From NCBI GenBank assembly GCA_035711845.1, contig DASTBU010000187.1, forward strand, positions 53,448-117,447: 64,000 nt of DNA. Reading direction: 5' to 3'. The notes below the pieces were generated by a model, which was given only the letters and a program-made list of their open reading frames with translations, ran no database searches and was not told the DNA's origin. Positions 1 to 7,905 of the stretch are shown here, piece after piece; the stretch's first letter is position 1, and every line of letters starts with the position of its first letter. Position numbers and translations under genes: made by a program. This stretch comes from DASTBU01 sp035711845 (lineage in GTDB: Bacteria; Acidobacteriota; Vicinamibacteria; Vicinamibacterales; 2-12-FULL-66-21).

Positions 1-42
1 GATCTCGTCCGGGCCTTCATGAGCTCGAACAATGCCGGCTAG
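1..42 (+). CDS. C-terminal end of a probable Mla-type ABC ATPase (partial)
   Basis: Only the last 13 codons and a TAG stop lie inside the window; they read DLVRAFMSSNNAG. MlaF-type ATPases that precede mlaD commonly end in a similar 'PLVRxF' tail, and the next gene is an MCE/MlaD protein in the same direction after 26 bp. The assignment rests on that short tail and on context, so it is an inference. Confidence 0.4.
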   Translation, partial: DLVRAFMSSNNAG

Positions 43-68
43 TCCGTGCTGTACGTCATGGTGGTGAA

Positions 69-1412
69 ATGGTAACGACGCGGCTCGCAGCAGTCGGCGC
101 GTTCGTGATCGGGGGGCTCGTGCTCTTCGCCGTGGGGCTGTTCTTCATCGGCGAGCGGCGGATGCTCTTCGGCAATACCTTCATCCTCTTCGCCGAGTTT
201 CAGGAGATCGCCAACCTCGACAACGGCGCGACGGTGAGAGTCGGCGGAATGCACGCGGGAGAAGTCGAGGCAATCGAGGTCCCGGCGGGCCCCGCGGCGC
301 GGTTCAGGGTGCGGATGCGTGTCAGAAACGATCTGCACCCCCTCATTCGCACCGACTCGGTGGCATCCATCCAGAACGACGGGCTCGTCGGGAACAAGTT
401 CGTCCAGATCCAGGCCGGCACGGATCAGGCGGCGATCCTCGTCGAAGGGGGAACGATCCAGAGCCGGGAGCCGATGGACATCGCCGATCTGATGGAGAAG
501 CTGCGCGTAACCGTCGAGAAGGTCAACATCACGGTCGACGACATCAGGGCCGGGGTGGACGAGGCGCTCGACGCGATCACCGAGGCCGCCCAGGGCGCGC
601 ACGAGCTGGTGGATGACGTGGGCCGCGACGCGCGCGCGATCCTGACGGTGGGAGAGCGAGTCTCGAAGGACCTCGAGACGATCGTTGCCGGCGTCCGTGA
701 AGGAAAGGGCACCGTCGGGCAGCTGCTCACCGACGACGCGCTCTACCAGCGAGCCAGAGGCATCGCCGCTGAAGCCGAACGAACGATGGCCAACGTCCGT
801 CAAGCTACGGAGGAAGCCCGGCACACAATAGCGGAGCTCCGCAACGAGGATGGGCCGGTAAAAGGGATCGGTACCGAGTTGCGCCAGACGCTGGTCTCGG
901 CCCGAGATGCCATGGACGATCTCGCGGAGGCCACCGAAGCCCTCAAGCGGAATTTCCTCTTCAGGGGGTTCTTCAACCGCCGCGGCTATTTCGATCTGGA
1001 CGACGTCACGGTCCAAGAGTACCGGGCAGGAGCGCTCGATACGAAGGAGCGGCGGGCCCTTCGGATCTGGGTGGGTGCGCCCGTGCTGTTCGAGACGGAT
1101 GCGAGCGGTGTCGAACGGCTGAGTCCGGGCGGTCGGGCGCGTCTCGATTCCGCTATGTCGCAGTTCATCAAGTATCCCAAGACAAGTCCGCTCGTCGTCG
1201 AGGGCTATGCCCGGGCGGCAACAGGCGACCAGCGCTTCCTGAGCAGTCGCCTGCGCGGTCAGATGGTCAGGGACTATATCGTGGGCAAATTCGGCCTGGA
1301 CCCCGGCCTCGTGGCCGTGATGCCAATGGGCGAGGAAGCGGAGGACGCCCCGGATGGGGCAACCTGGAACGGCGTGGCACTGGCGATGTTCGTGCCCGCA
1401 GCACCCCGGTAA
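69..1412 (+). CDS. MlaD/MCE family protein with C-terminal OmpA-like region
   Basis: A 447-aa protein with one N-terminal membrane anchor (about residues 8-28), then an MCE domain (about 38-118, including the 'VRVGGMHAGEVEAI' and 'GLVGNKFVQI' segments), a long alpha-helical region (about 140-300) and a C-terminal part (about 325-445) with OmpA-like features such as 'PLVVEGYARAATGD' and 'SRLRGQMVRDYIV'. MCE proteins of Mla-like systems sit in the inner membrane and form a hexameric lipid-shuttling ring with a permease and an ATPase; the OmpA-like end could bind peptidoglycan. The gene follows the end of a probable ATPase by 26 bp, which fits the usual mlaE-mlaF-mlaD order. The ATG start gives a clean membrane anchor. 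Confidence 0.85.
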   Translation: MVTTRLAAVGAFVIGGLVLFAVGLFFIGERRMLFGNTFILFAEFQEIANLDNGATVRVGGMHAGEVEAIEVPAGPAARFRVRMRVRNDLHPLIRTDSVASIQNDGLVGNKFVQIQAGTDQAAILVEGGTIQSREPMDIADLMEKLRVTVEKVNITVDDIRAGVDEALDAITEAAQGAHELVDDVGRDARAILTVGERVSKDLETIVAGVREGKGTVGQLLTDDALYQRARGIAAEAERTMANVRQATEEARHTIAELRNEDGPVKGIGTELRQTLVSARDAMDDLAEATEALKRNFLFRGFFNRRGYFDLDDVTVQEYRAGALDTKERRALRIWVGAPVLFETDASGVERLSPGGRARLDSAMSQFIKYPKTSPLVVEGYARAATGDQRFLSSRLRGQMVRDYIVGKFGLDPGLVAVMPMGEEAEDAPDGATWNGVALAMFVPAAPR

Positions 1413-1513
1413 ACGCCGCGGCGGCCGGGCTGCGCTGGCACGGCATTTGATGGTGGGAGTGTTGAGCTGAGGTAGGGCGGCCCTGGCCCTGTATCGAATA
1501 CAAGGAGGCGGAC

Positions 1514-1765
1514 GTGGACGAGCGCTCGAAGGTTCTGATGATGACCTTCATGGGGGCTGTCATCGGTGGAGTAGGCGGCTGGTTGTACATGACCGAAAAC
1601 GGCCGGCGAGTCCGGGAACAGATCGAGCCTCGGCTCGACGACTTCCTCGGGGAGTTGACGCGTGTGCGTGGAACGGTCGAAAAGGCCAGAACCGCCGCCA
1701 ACGAAGGGTGGCGATCGCTCAACGAGATGACCGGCGGAACCCCGGGCGGCCGGTGGTCGGCGTAG
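1514..1765 (+). CDS. Small YtxH-like membrane protein
   Basis: An 83-aa protein with a GTG start 5 bp after an AAGGAGG ribosome-binding site at 1502-1508. Residues 8-27 form a glycine-rich membrane segment (FMGAVIGGVGGWLYM), followed by a charged helix (REQIEPRLDDFLGEL). This is the architecture of YtxH-type stress proteins: one glycine-rich membrane span followed by an amphipathic helix. It starts a run of four small membrane-protein genes that read into the YihY gene. Confidence 0.65.
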   Translation: MDERSKVLMMTFMGAVIGGVGGWLYMTENGRRVREQIEPRLDDFLGELTRVRGTVEKARTAANEGWRSLNEMTGGTPGGRWSA

Positions 1766-1776
1766 CGGGGGGCAAC

Positions 1777-2283
1777 ATGGAAGGGGCGAACCTCGACACC
1801 ACCAACCTGATGCTCGGGATTATGGCGGCCGTCAGCGTCCTCGAAGCCCTGCTCCTCATCGGGCTGGGCGTCGGCGGCTTCCTCATCTACCGGCGCGTGA
1901 TGCGCACGATGGAGGATCTCGAGCGCCGCCAGGTTGCACCGCTGCGGGAAAAGGTCGACGGGATCCTCGTCGACGTCAAAGGGATCACTGCGCGCGTCAA
2001 TCAGCAAAGCGAGCGTGTGGATCACGCCATTTCGGGCACCATGGATCGCGTGGACGAAACGGCGGAGCGGATGAAGCACACCGTCAGGGACAAGATCGCG
2101 CAGGCAACGGGCGTGGTCCGCGGCGTGCGAGCGGTTCTGGTGACGTTGCTGGGCAATGACGGCAGAGAGAGACCGCCAGTCGATGCGGCTGGTCGAGTCG
2201 GGATGAGACAGAACAACAAGGAGGCTTCATGGCGTACGAATACGATCGTTTCGAGCGAGAGGACGGCGGCGGGTCGTTCCTGA
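1777..2283 (+). CDS. Membrane-anchored coiled-coil protein (DUF948-like)
   Basis: A 168-aa protein starting at ATG 1777, 11 bp after the previous stop. It has one transmembrane segment (about residues 12-36, MAAVSVLEALLLIGLGVGG) followed by about 100 residues of heptad-rich helix (VDGILVDVKGITARVNQQ). This is the layout of DUF948-type proteins that often neighbour YtxH genes. The reading frame continues 55 bp into the next gene; because that gene has the best ribosome-binding site in the cluster, the final 18 or so residues here may be read through a region mainly selected for the other frame. No enzymatic motif is visible. Confidence 0.6.
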   Translation: MEGANLDTTNLMLGIMAAVSVLEALLLIGLGVGGFLIYRRVMRTMEDLERRQVAPLREKVDGILVDVKGITARVNQQSERVDHAISGTMDRVDETAERMKHTVRDKIAQATGVVRGVRAVLVTLLGNDGRERPPVDAAGRVGMRQNNKEASWRTNTIVSSERTAAGRS

Positions 2284-2612
2284 TGGGTCTGCTGGCGGGC
2301 ACGGTCCTTGGTGCGGGCCTTGGGATGTTGTTTGCCCCGAGGGCAGGCTCCGAGATCCGGAACCAGCTGTCCGAGCAGGCGGGCCGCCTTCGCTCGACGG
2401 CTGGAGATACCTATCATCAGGCGTCTGACAAGGTCAGCCATCTGGTGGACCGTGGCCGGGAAGCGTACGAGCGCGCCCGAGGCGCCTCCTCCCAGGCGGG
2501 CACCGGTACTCCCGGCGTGGGCACCAGCACTCCCGGCGTGGGCACCAGCACCGGTGCGACCTCGACAGACAGGGCAAGCTACTCGACGCCTGGTTCCGCG
2601 AACCGGGTATGA
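2229..2612 (+). CDS. YtxH domain protein with Gly/Thr/Pro repeat tail
   Basis: A 127-aa protein preceded by AAGGAGG 5 bp before the ATG. Residues 16-40 are the YtxH signature: a glycine-rich membrane span ending in 'GMLFAPRAGSEIR'. A helical stretch follows (QLSEQAGRLRSTAGDTYHQ), then a tail containing two copies of a TPGVGTS repeat (about residues 94-107). YtxH proteins are small general-stress proteins of unclear biochemical role. It overlaps the upstream gene by 55 bp in a different frame. Confidence 0.75.
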   Translation: MAYEYDRFEREDGGGSFLMGLLAGTVLGAGLGMLFAPRAGSEIRNQLSEQAGRLRSTAGDTYHQASDKVSHLVDRGREAYERARGASSQAGTGTPGVGTSTPGVGTSTGATSTDRASYSTPGSANRV

Positions 2613-2678
2613 AGGTTCTGCGGTGAGGGGAACGGTGCCGGGAGCTCCATCGATCCTCTCGAGGCGATTGTGTCTCGC

Positions 2679-2894
2679 ATGACCGAGGACACCGCACGCA
2701 CGGTAGCCAATCTGATTCTTGGAGCGGCGGCTGTCGGGGCTGCGTACTACGTCATGCGGACGCCGCCTCTTCGACGGCTCGCGTGGCGGTTGGCGGTCAC
2801 GGCCGCGACAGGCACACTGCCGGCGTGGTTCAGCCGGGAGCTGCGCCAGGCGTGGGCCGACACCGCGCGGCCGCGCGATATGATGAGGGCGTGA
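2679..2894 (+). CDS. Small hypothetical membrane protein
   Basis: A 71-aa protein; ATG 2679 is taken as start although an in-frame GTG lies 9 bp upstream. Residues 7-25 are hydrophobic (ANLILGAAAVGAAYYVM) and the rest is basic and tryptophan-containing. No family is recognised. The TGA stop overlaps the GTG start of the YihY gene (GTGA), so it is probably translated together with YihY. Confidence 0.5.
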   Translation: MTEDTARTVANLILGAAAVGAAYYVMRTPPLRRLAWRLAVTAATGTLPAWFSRELRQAWADTARPRDMMRA

Positions 2895-3817
2895 ATGCGC
2901 AGTCTTCGCGCGGCGCCAGCCACCTGCGCCGCGCGCTGGCCCGCGCGCGAGCCGAGTTCCGGCTCACGGGTGTCGCGATCTGGCGCGGGGTTACAGGCAT
3001 CTACAACAGCGACGACCTGACGTTCGCGGCCTCGATTGCGTACTACGCGCTGCTCTCGCTTTTCCCGTTCCTCCTCCTGGCGCTGGCAATCATTGCCAGC
3101 GTGACCAACAACGAAGCGGACCGGCAGGCCGTTCTCGATTTCGTCCTCCATTATTTTCCACGGCAGTTCGAGTTCGTCACCGTGCAGCTCCAGGCGATGC
3201 AGCAGGCGCCGTTGCGCCTGAGCGTGGCAGGGAGCCTGTTGATCACATGGGCGGCAATGGGCGTGTTCGGCGCCGTGACGTCGGCGATCAACCACGCCTG
3301 GGGGGTCGAGAAGCAGCCAAGCTACTTCAAGCACAAGCTGATCTCCTTCGTGATGCTCGTCGCGGCCGGCCTCCTGCTGCTCCTGGGGTTGCTGCTCGTC
3401 ACCGCCGTCAGCATCACGGAAGCGAGCTGGTTCGCGGGCGTCCTCGCGCGGGCTCCTGGCCTTGCGGTGCTGAGCGGCTTCGCCGTCCGGTGGGCGACAA
3501 CGCTGACGTTCATCCTTGTCGTAGGCCTCATCTTCTATTTCGTCCCCAACGCCCGCGTACGGTTCCGAGACGTGTGGGTCGGCGCGGTGCTGACAGGCCT
3601 CCTGTGGCGCGGAGCGCTCTCCGGCTTTTCTTTTTACGTCCGCGACCTTTCGCGTTTCAGCGTTCACGGGTCGATTGCGGCCGTCGTCGTGTTCCTGATC
3701 TGGGTCTACACGTCCGCGGTGATTCTGCTCTACGGAGCTGAGATGACGGCGGCCTACGCCCGGCTCCGCAGGCGCCGGCCCGACGAGATCCCCGCGGCCC
3801 CGGCGCCGCGCGTGTGA
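2891..3817 (+). CDS. YihY/BrkB family inner-membrane protein
   Basis: A 308-aa polytopic membrane protein. The GTG at 2891 overlaps the previous stop (GTGA) and removes a non-hydrophobic 36-residue extension that an upstream ATG would add. It shows the YihY/BrkB core: 'NSDDLTFAASIAYYALLSLF' near the N-terminus, several hydrophobic spans, then 'FYFVPNARVRFRDVWVGAVL' and a final 'WVYTSAVILLYGAEMTAAYA'. The family was once annotated as ribonuclease BN; its real function is not settled. It ends the operon that begins with the YtxH genes. Confidence 0.85.
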   Translation: MNAQSSRGASHLRRALARARAEFRLTGVAIWRGVTGIYNSDDLTFAASIAYYALLSLFPFLLLALAIIASVTNNEADRQAVLDFVLHYFPRQFEFVTVQLQAMQQAPLRLSVAGSLLITWAAMGVFGAVTSAINHAWGVEKQPSYFKHKLISFVMLVAAGLLLLLGLLLVTAVSITEASWFAGVLARAPGLAVLSGFAVRWATTLTFILVVGLIFYFVPNARVRFRDVWVGAVLTGLLWRGALSGFSFYVRDLSRFSVHGSIAAVVVFLIWVYTSAVILLYGAEMTAAYARLRRRRPDEIPAAPAPRV

Positions 3818-3864
3818 AGCGCGCGTAACGAATCTCCGAAAAACGAAACCATCACTCGGGTACA

Positions 3865-3999
3865 GACAAGGCAGGGAGGTCCGAAGACTCTCCCTGCAGC
3901 CTTTTGGCAGGCAGTTAGGTGTGGTTGTTGCTCCAGCGGAATGCCGGAGCGGCGGGCCGCGATGCTCCGAAGCACCACGACGCCTGTATTGAGAGCAAC
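3865..3999. repeat. Structured tandem repeat, copy A (candidate ncRNA)
   Basis: A 135-bp element similar to the one at 4102-4229. In order it holds a hairpin near 3872-3897 (GCAGGGAGG / CTCCCTGC), then GGTGT (3918-3922), GTTGCTC (3926-3932), the shared block CCGGAGCGGCGGGCC (3944-3958), a small hairpin around 3963-3973, ACGCC (3979-3983) and GAGCAAC (3993-3999). GTTGCTC can pair with GAGCAAC, and GGTGT with ACGCC; the two pairings cross, so a pseudoknot is possible. The transcribed strand is unknown. Confidence 0.5.
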
Positions 4000-4101
4000 G
4001 TCGATGCCATCATCGGCGGCTCGGCCCACCCTTGCTGATCACCTCTGTTAACCGGGCAGAGCGCGCGGGCGTCTTTATTACCGTCAGGAGTCAGCGTACA
4101 T

Positions 4102-4229
4102 GACAAGGCAGGGAGGATACCCTCCCTGCAGCCTGGTGGCAGGATCTGAGGCGTGGTGGTTGCTCCAGCGGAACACCGGAGCGGCGGGCCGGGATGCTGA
4201 AGCATCCCGACGCCCCTTTCAGGAGCAAC
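4102..4229. repeat. Structured tandem repeat, copy B (candidate ncRNA)
   Basis: Second copy, 128 bp, starting 237 bp after copy A. It has the hairpin GCAGGGAGG / CCTCCCTGC (4109-4128), GGCGT (4150-4154), GTTGCTCC (4159-4166), the same CCGGAGCGGCGGGCC block (4176-4190), a hairpin GGGATGCT / AGCATCCC (4191-4208), ACGCC and GGAGCAAC (4222-4229). Compared with copy A, the small hairpin has changed sequence while keeping pairing, and GGTGT has become GGCGT while still pairing with ACGCC. Stems are preserved despite substitutions, which suggests an RNA-level function. Confidence 0.5.
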
Positions 4230-4359
4230 CCATGTGCCAGCGATCCGGGTCCGATACCTCGCCGCTTTCCCGCCGCGTGTGGAACGCGAAACCCATCTGT
4301 CCCCCACGGTGTGTAGCTGGGGACACATCCAGAGTGGGGAAGGTGAGCAGCTGCGGTCC

Positions 4360-4824
4360 TCACGAGGGACCGGACGGTGGTGCGGGTCGATCGCTCGATG
4401 GCCTGTCGGCTGGTATGGATGGGATCCGATACACGTCCTGTCGGCTGGACAACACCCCGTTGATGTAGAAAGCTACACCGAGCAACGCGAATGCGCCTCC
4501 AACTCCGATACCCGTGCCTGGGGCTTCCGCAGCGAACGAGATCAGCATCATCAGACCCAGCCCGATTCCGATCAGGATCACCCCCGAGCTGCGGGACCTC
4601 GCGCCAACCTGTGAATCGGGCGCGAGGCCCAGTCCGGTTCGCCGTTCGAATGCGCCCGGATCCGTCTCGGGCGACGGGACAAGCCCCCGTTCGATCATGG
4701 CCAGACGCTCCCGATGTTGCATTTCGCGGATGTGCCGTCGGCTGTTCATGGCCATCCACAGGATGACGAGGCCGGCCACGATATTGAGCGTCACCATGTA
4801 GATTGCGAACTCTGGTCCGTTCAA
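4360..4824 (-). CDS. Hypothetical membrane protein (DUF6249-like)
   Basis: A 154-aa protein with a TTG start that lies 4 bp after AGGAGG (plus-strand 4829-4834), so the start is set by a strong ribosome-binding site. It has an N-terminal membrane span (residues 9-26, MVTLNIVAGLVILWMAM), a basic helix 'REMQHRERLAMIERGLVP', and two more hydrophobic segments (about 83-120). The 'HRERLAMIERGL' motif followed by two spans is typical of small inner-membrane proteins annotated as DUF6249. Function is unknown. It is transcribed away from the ECF sigma operon. Confidence 0.65.
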   Translation of the reverse strand: MNGPEFAIYMVTLNIVAGLVILWMAMNSRRHIREMQHRERLAMIERGLVPSPETDPGAFERRTGLGLAPDSQVGARSRSSGVILIGIGLGLMMLISFAAEAPGTGIGVGGAFALLGVAFYINGVLSSRQDVYRIPSIPADRPSSDRPAPPSGPS

Positions 4825-4997
4825 GATGCCTCCTCGTGCGCCGATCAGTTGCCGTTATGCGGCTCGAAGCGAGACTTTCGTACGCGTTGTGGAGCCGCAC
4901 AACGGACTAGGGCGCGCCACGGGCGCGTCACGCCGGAGCGGAGCGGGGCTTTCGGGGCCCTGCAAGCGACGGCGATGGGGGGTCCGGCGGGGCGAAG

Positions 4998-5024
4998 CCC
5001 CCCGGTCTAGTTAGACCTGGGGGG
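4998..5024. promoter_or_regulatory. GC-rich hairpin upstream of the ECF sigma gene
   Basis: CCCCCC GGTCTA gt TAGACC t GGGGGG forms an almost perfect stem of about 12 bp in the 272-bp gap between divergent genes. It has no T-tract on either side, so it is not a classical intrinsic terminator. It could be a protein-binding site or an RNA leader structure. Confidence 0.35.
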
Positions 5025-5032
5025 GGTCGCAA

Positions 5033-5056
5033 TTGTTTCAGGGGCGGCTGAAACAA
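5033..5056. promoter_or_regulatory. 9-bp inverted repeat (operator candidate) before the ECF sigma gene
   Basis: TTGTTTCAG gggcgg CTGAAACAA is a perfect 9-bp inverted repeat with a 6-bp centre, ending 40 bp before the sigma-factor ATG. It contrasts with its GC-rich surroundings. The position fits an operator or part of an autoregulated promoter. No T-tract follows, so termination is less likely. Confidence 0.45.
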
Positions 5057-5096
5057 TGGGCGGCGGGGGACGCTCTAACGTGGATACTGCTGGCGG

Positions 5097-5636
5097 ATGG
5101 ATGATCTCGACGAACGCGCGCTGCTGGAGCGCTGCCGGGGGGGCGATGATGCCGCATTCGGCGAGCTGGTTGACCGTTACAAGGACCTCGTCTACGGCGT
5201 AGTCCACCGGATGGTGACCGACCGGACCCAGGTCGACGATCTGGCGCAGGACGTGTTCCTGAAGGTGCACCGGGGATTGCCGTATTTCCGGGGGGAGGCG
5301 CGCCTCTCGACTTGGATTTACCGAATCGTCCAGAACGTGTGCAGCCAGGCCCGAATGCGGCGGAGGCCGGAAGTGCCGTTCGATAGCCCTTCGGAGGATC
5401 GCCCCGCCCGCGAGCCTGGTGTCGTGGATGCCGCCTTCGCCGACCTGGAGTTGCGCGATCGGCTGGAAAAGGCCATCGCGAGGCTTCCGGAAAACTACCG
5501 GCTGCTCATCGCGGCGCACTATCTGAAGGGTGTTCAGTACGAAGCGCTGGCCGAGTCGTTGAACCTGCCGTTGGGCACCGTGAAAACGCACCTCTATCGC
5601 GCGAAGCGGCAGCTTCGCGAGCTGCTCGAGGCATGA
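5097..5636 (+). CDS. ECF-family RNA polymerase sigma factor
   Basis: A 179-aa sigma-70 group 4 factor. Region 2 spans about residues 18-85 ('FGELVDRYKDLVYGVVHRMV', 'QVDDLAQDVFLKVHRGL', 'RLSTWIYRIVQNVC') and region 4 about 122-175 ('LPENYRLLIAAHYLKG', 'LNLPLGTVKTHLYRAKRQL', the helix-turn-helix for -35 recognition). The two regions are joined by a short linker, as in ECF sigmas. Its stop overlaps the ATG of the next gene (ATGA), which encodes a putative anti-sigma factor. An inverted repeat 40 bp upstream may mediate regulation. Confidence 0.92.
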   Translation: MDDLDERALLERCRGGDDAAFGELVDRYKDLVYGVVHRMVTDRTQVDDLAQDVFLKVHRGLPYFRGEARLSTWIYRIVQNVCSQARMRRRPEVPFDSPSEDRPAREPGVVDAAFADLELRDRLEKAIARLPENYRLLIAAHYLKGVQYEALAESLNLPLGTVKTHLYRAKRQLRELLEA

Positions 5637-6124
5637 CGGATCACTTCACCTGCAGCGCCGTGCGCGATCTCGTCGAACCCATTGCCGCCGGCGATGTCGC
5701 GGTGGAGACGGTCGTGCGTGAGCACCTCGAGACATGCCCGCGGTGCGCCGCGGCTCTTGCCTCGGCACGACGCATCGAGATGCTGCTCGCCGAGCGGCCC
5801 GCAGCCACCGCACCGGCCCGGTTCACGCCCGCCGTCATGGCCCGGATCCGCCGTGAGCGCTGGCGTACGGAACAGCACGTCGATCGGATCTTCAATCTGG
5901 CGATAGCCGCGGCGATTGTGCTGGTCACAGGCGGTATCGTGGCGCTCTTCAACGTGAACGGACTCCTTGGTGCGGCCGCCGTCGCGTGGCAGTTGATGAC
6001 CACGGCAACGAAGGAAGGGGTCAGCACCGCCGCGCCGCGGCTCGGGACCTACATTGCGGCCGCGGCATTCATGGCGTCGGCGCTGGCGATGTGGTGGTGG
6101 GCGGAACGGCGGCTTTCGCTCTGA
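5633..6124 (+). CDS. Putative zinc-finger anti-sigma factor, membrane-bound
   Basis: A 163-aa protein overlapping the sigma gene by 4 bp. Residues 30-39 read 'EHLETCPRCA', the H-x3-C-x2-C zinc-binding signature of ZAS-type anti-sigma domains, preceded by a helical stretch with one more cysteine (residue 6). Two hydrophobic segments follow (about 88-112 and 135-155), giving a cytoplasmic sensor domain anchored in the inner membrane. Co-translation with the ECF sigma supports the role: sequestering the sigma until a membrane or envelope signal releases it. Confidence 0.85.
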   Translation: MTDHFTCSAVRDLVEPIAAGDVAVETVVREHLETCPRCAAALASARRIEMLLAERPAATAPARFTPAVMARIRRERWRTEQHVDRIFNLAIAAAIVLVTGGIVALFNVNGLLGAAAVAWQLMTTATKEGVSTAAPRLGTYIAAAAFMASALAMWWWAERRLSL

Positions 6125-6212
6125 CGAGACCGGGGGCTGGTGAAAACGCACGCGACCCTCCGGTTGGAGGTTGCGAATCGACGCGAACCCAGCGCGCCAG
6201 GGAACCGCGTCG

Positions 6213-7901
6213 TCAGACGACGAGCGCCAGGTTCTCGCGCCGTCGTCCGAAGAGACGGGCCACGGGGATCAGCAGCAGCCGGCAGGTCAGCAGCGAGAGC
6301 CCGCACAGGACGAGCAGGGCCGCCGGCGCAAGGGCCGGCCTCCCCAGCAGCCTCGTGGCGACGACGACGGTGAGCGCCGCAGGCATGGCCCCGCCAACGA
6401 ACGCGAGCAGCCCGAGGATTCCGGCGAGGCCATGCGCGTTACTGCGGTTGCCGATGCTGTTGAGGTCGACGGCGCGTGGGAACACGGCCGAAACCGCCGC
6501 CGCCGCGGGGACGGCCAGCAGGTACGCGGACGTCAGCGCGAGGGGAATGCTCAGCCACAACCCGGGGTGGCCCTCGGGAAACAGCAGCACCGCGAGCATT
6601 ACGCACAGCACGACCGCGAAACCGGCAATGACCCCGTTGCCCACGGCCTTGCCGATCAGGATGTCCACGTCGCGGAGCGGCGAGAGCAGCTGGAGCGTCA
6701 GCCCGGCGCCATCGATCGCGAACTGGTTCATCGCAAAAGGCATGAGGGCGAGCACGCAGGTGGCTGCGCTGAAGGTTGCGAGGGCCAGCCCGCTCTGAAG
6801 CTCGATGAAGCCCAGTTCCGCGTCGCCCGTCCGCCACATCAGCAGCGCGAACATGCCGAACACGAGGAGTGGCGTCACGAGGATCGAACGGCCTCGCGCC
6901 GTCCTGAACGCCAGCCGCCATTGATTCAGCGCGACCCCCGAGGCGCCCGGCGAGAGGCCCGGCAGCCTGATCCTCGATCGGGAGATCCCCCTGGCCGTCC
7001 GCCGCGAACCGGTGGAGGCTGGAGAGCCGAGCACGCGGCTGAACGCGACGAAGCCCAGCGCATGGAGTGCAGCGCCGAGCGCGGCGAGCGCCAGCAGCGG
7101 CTGCAGCGCCGTGGGCGGCTGCGGGTTGATGCTCTCGACCAGAGCGTACCTGTACAGCTCGGATGGAACGAGCTTGAATGCGGTCGTCCCGATCTGCCGC
7201 GCCCAGGCGGGAACGACGGGATCGGCCGGCGCCGTTCGCTCGCGAGGCCGTCCCTTCCCATCGTCCATCAGGCCCATGAAGAGGCCGACCATCGGCAGGA
7301 GGATGGCGAAGGCCAGGGCGAGCAGCTCGCCGCGCCGCCTGTCCCGCAGGAGCAGAAAAAGAAGAGTGGTCGCGAGGGAAGACAGCCCGACGAGTGCGAT
7401 CAAGAAGAGCGCCCCGGCACCGACCGCGATCGCGGCGGTCCCGAACGCGCCGCCGGCCGCAACACCGACCGGGAAGGCCAGTACGATGGGAACGGCGAGC
7501 AGGATCCAGGGATCCGCGAGGCCGGATGCGCTCTGCGCGACGTAGAGCGTTGCTCGTGAAATCGGAAGGAGCAGCAGGCGAACGGCGTTGGTGCGCTCGG
7601 TCGCCGGGAGCATGATGGGGCCGGCGACGCTCAGCCCGACGGCCGCAAGGAGCAGGAACCGGATCAGTTTGAACGCCAGCGGTGTCCCGCCTGCTGATAC
7701 GGCGAGCGCGTGGCCCGCGTAGCCCGAGAGCGCGGCCATGGTGACCGCGGTAGGGATGAAGAGCGCGGCGGCGATGAGCGGTCCGAGCTGCTCGATGGCG
7801 AGAGAGAGCCGCTGCAGCGTGTCGCGGGCACCGGTCCGTTCGAGGGAATTCACCAGGACACGCCAGCGCATCCACGCGAACGCGCGCAGGATCCTCAGCA
7901 T
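6213..7901 (-). CDS. ABC-2-like exporter permease
   Basis: A 562-aa integral membrane protein starting at the ATG at 7899-7901, 4 bp after the stop of the ATPase gene; an upstream in-frame extension would run through the ATPase gene and is rejected. About a dozen hydrophobic segments are spread over the length in two halves, with a hydrophilic stretch at residues 265-300 and a basic one around 340-360. This is the layout of large ABC-2-type permeases that pair with a CcmA-like ATPase. The substrate cannot be told from sequence. Confidence 0.75.
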   Translation of the reverse strand: MLRILRAFAWMRWRVLVNSLERTGARDTLQRLSLAIEQLGPLIAAALFIPTAVTMAALSGYAGHALAVSAGGTPLAFKLIRFLLLAAVGLSVAGPIMLPATERTNAVRLLLLPISRATLYVAQSASGLADPWILLAVPIVLAFPVGVAAGGAFGTAAIAVGAGALFLIALVGLSSLATTLLFLLLRDRRRGELLALAFAILLPMVGLFMGLMDDGKGRPRERTAPADPVVPAWARQIGTTAFKLVPSELYRYALVESINPQPPTALQPLLALAALGAALHALGFVAFSRVLGSPASTGSRRTARGISRSRIRLPGLSPGASGVALNQWRLAFRTARGRSILVTPLLVFGMFALLMWRTGDAELGFIELQSGLALATFSAATCVLALMPFAMNQFAIDGAGLTLQLLSPLRDVDILIGKAVGNGVIAGFAVVLCVMLAVLLFPEGHPGLWLSIPLALTSAYLLAVPAAAAVSAVFPRAVDLNSIGNRSNAHGLAGILGLLAFVGGAMPAALTVVVATRLLGRPALAPAALLVLCGLSLLTCRLLLIPVARLFGRRRENLALVV

Positions 7902-7905
7902 CGCC

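Larger units (their letters stand above)
3818..4359. other. Intergenic region holding two structured repeat copies
   Basis: This 542-bp gap lies between the convergent YihY gene and the minus-strand gene at 4360-4822. Right at the YihY stop there is a GC hairpin (CGCGC tgtgaa GCGCG). The rest is mostly two copies of a ~130-bp structured repeat (3865-3999 and 4102-4229) separated by 102 bp of sequence without obvious structure. Reading frames across it are arginine-rich and judged non-coding. Confidence 0.6.

Noticed and set aside
3865..4229. Assignment of the tandem repeat to a known riboswitch (ZTP, SAM, glycine or fluoride)
   Set aside because: Some short stretches look similar (for example ACACCGGAGC, or on the other strand GCAACC...CCUGC), but the conserved cores do not line up and the elements lie downstream of convergent genes with no matching metabolic gene.
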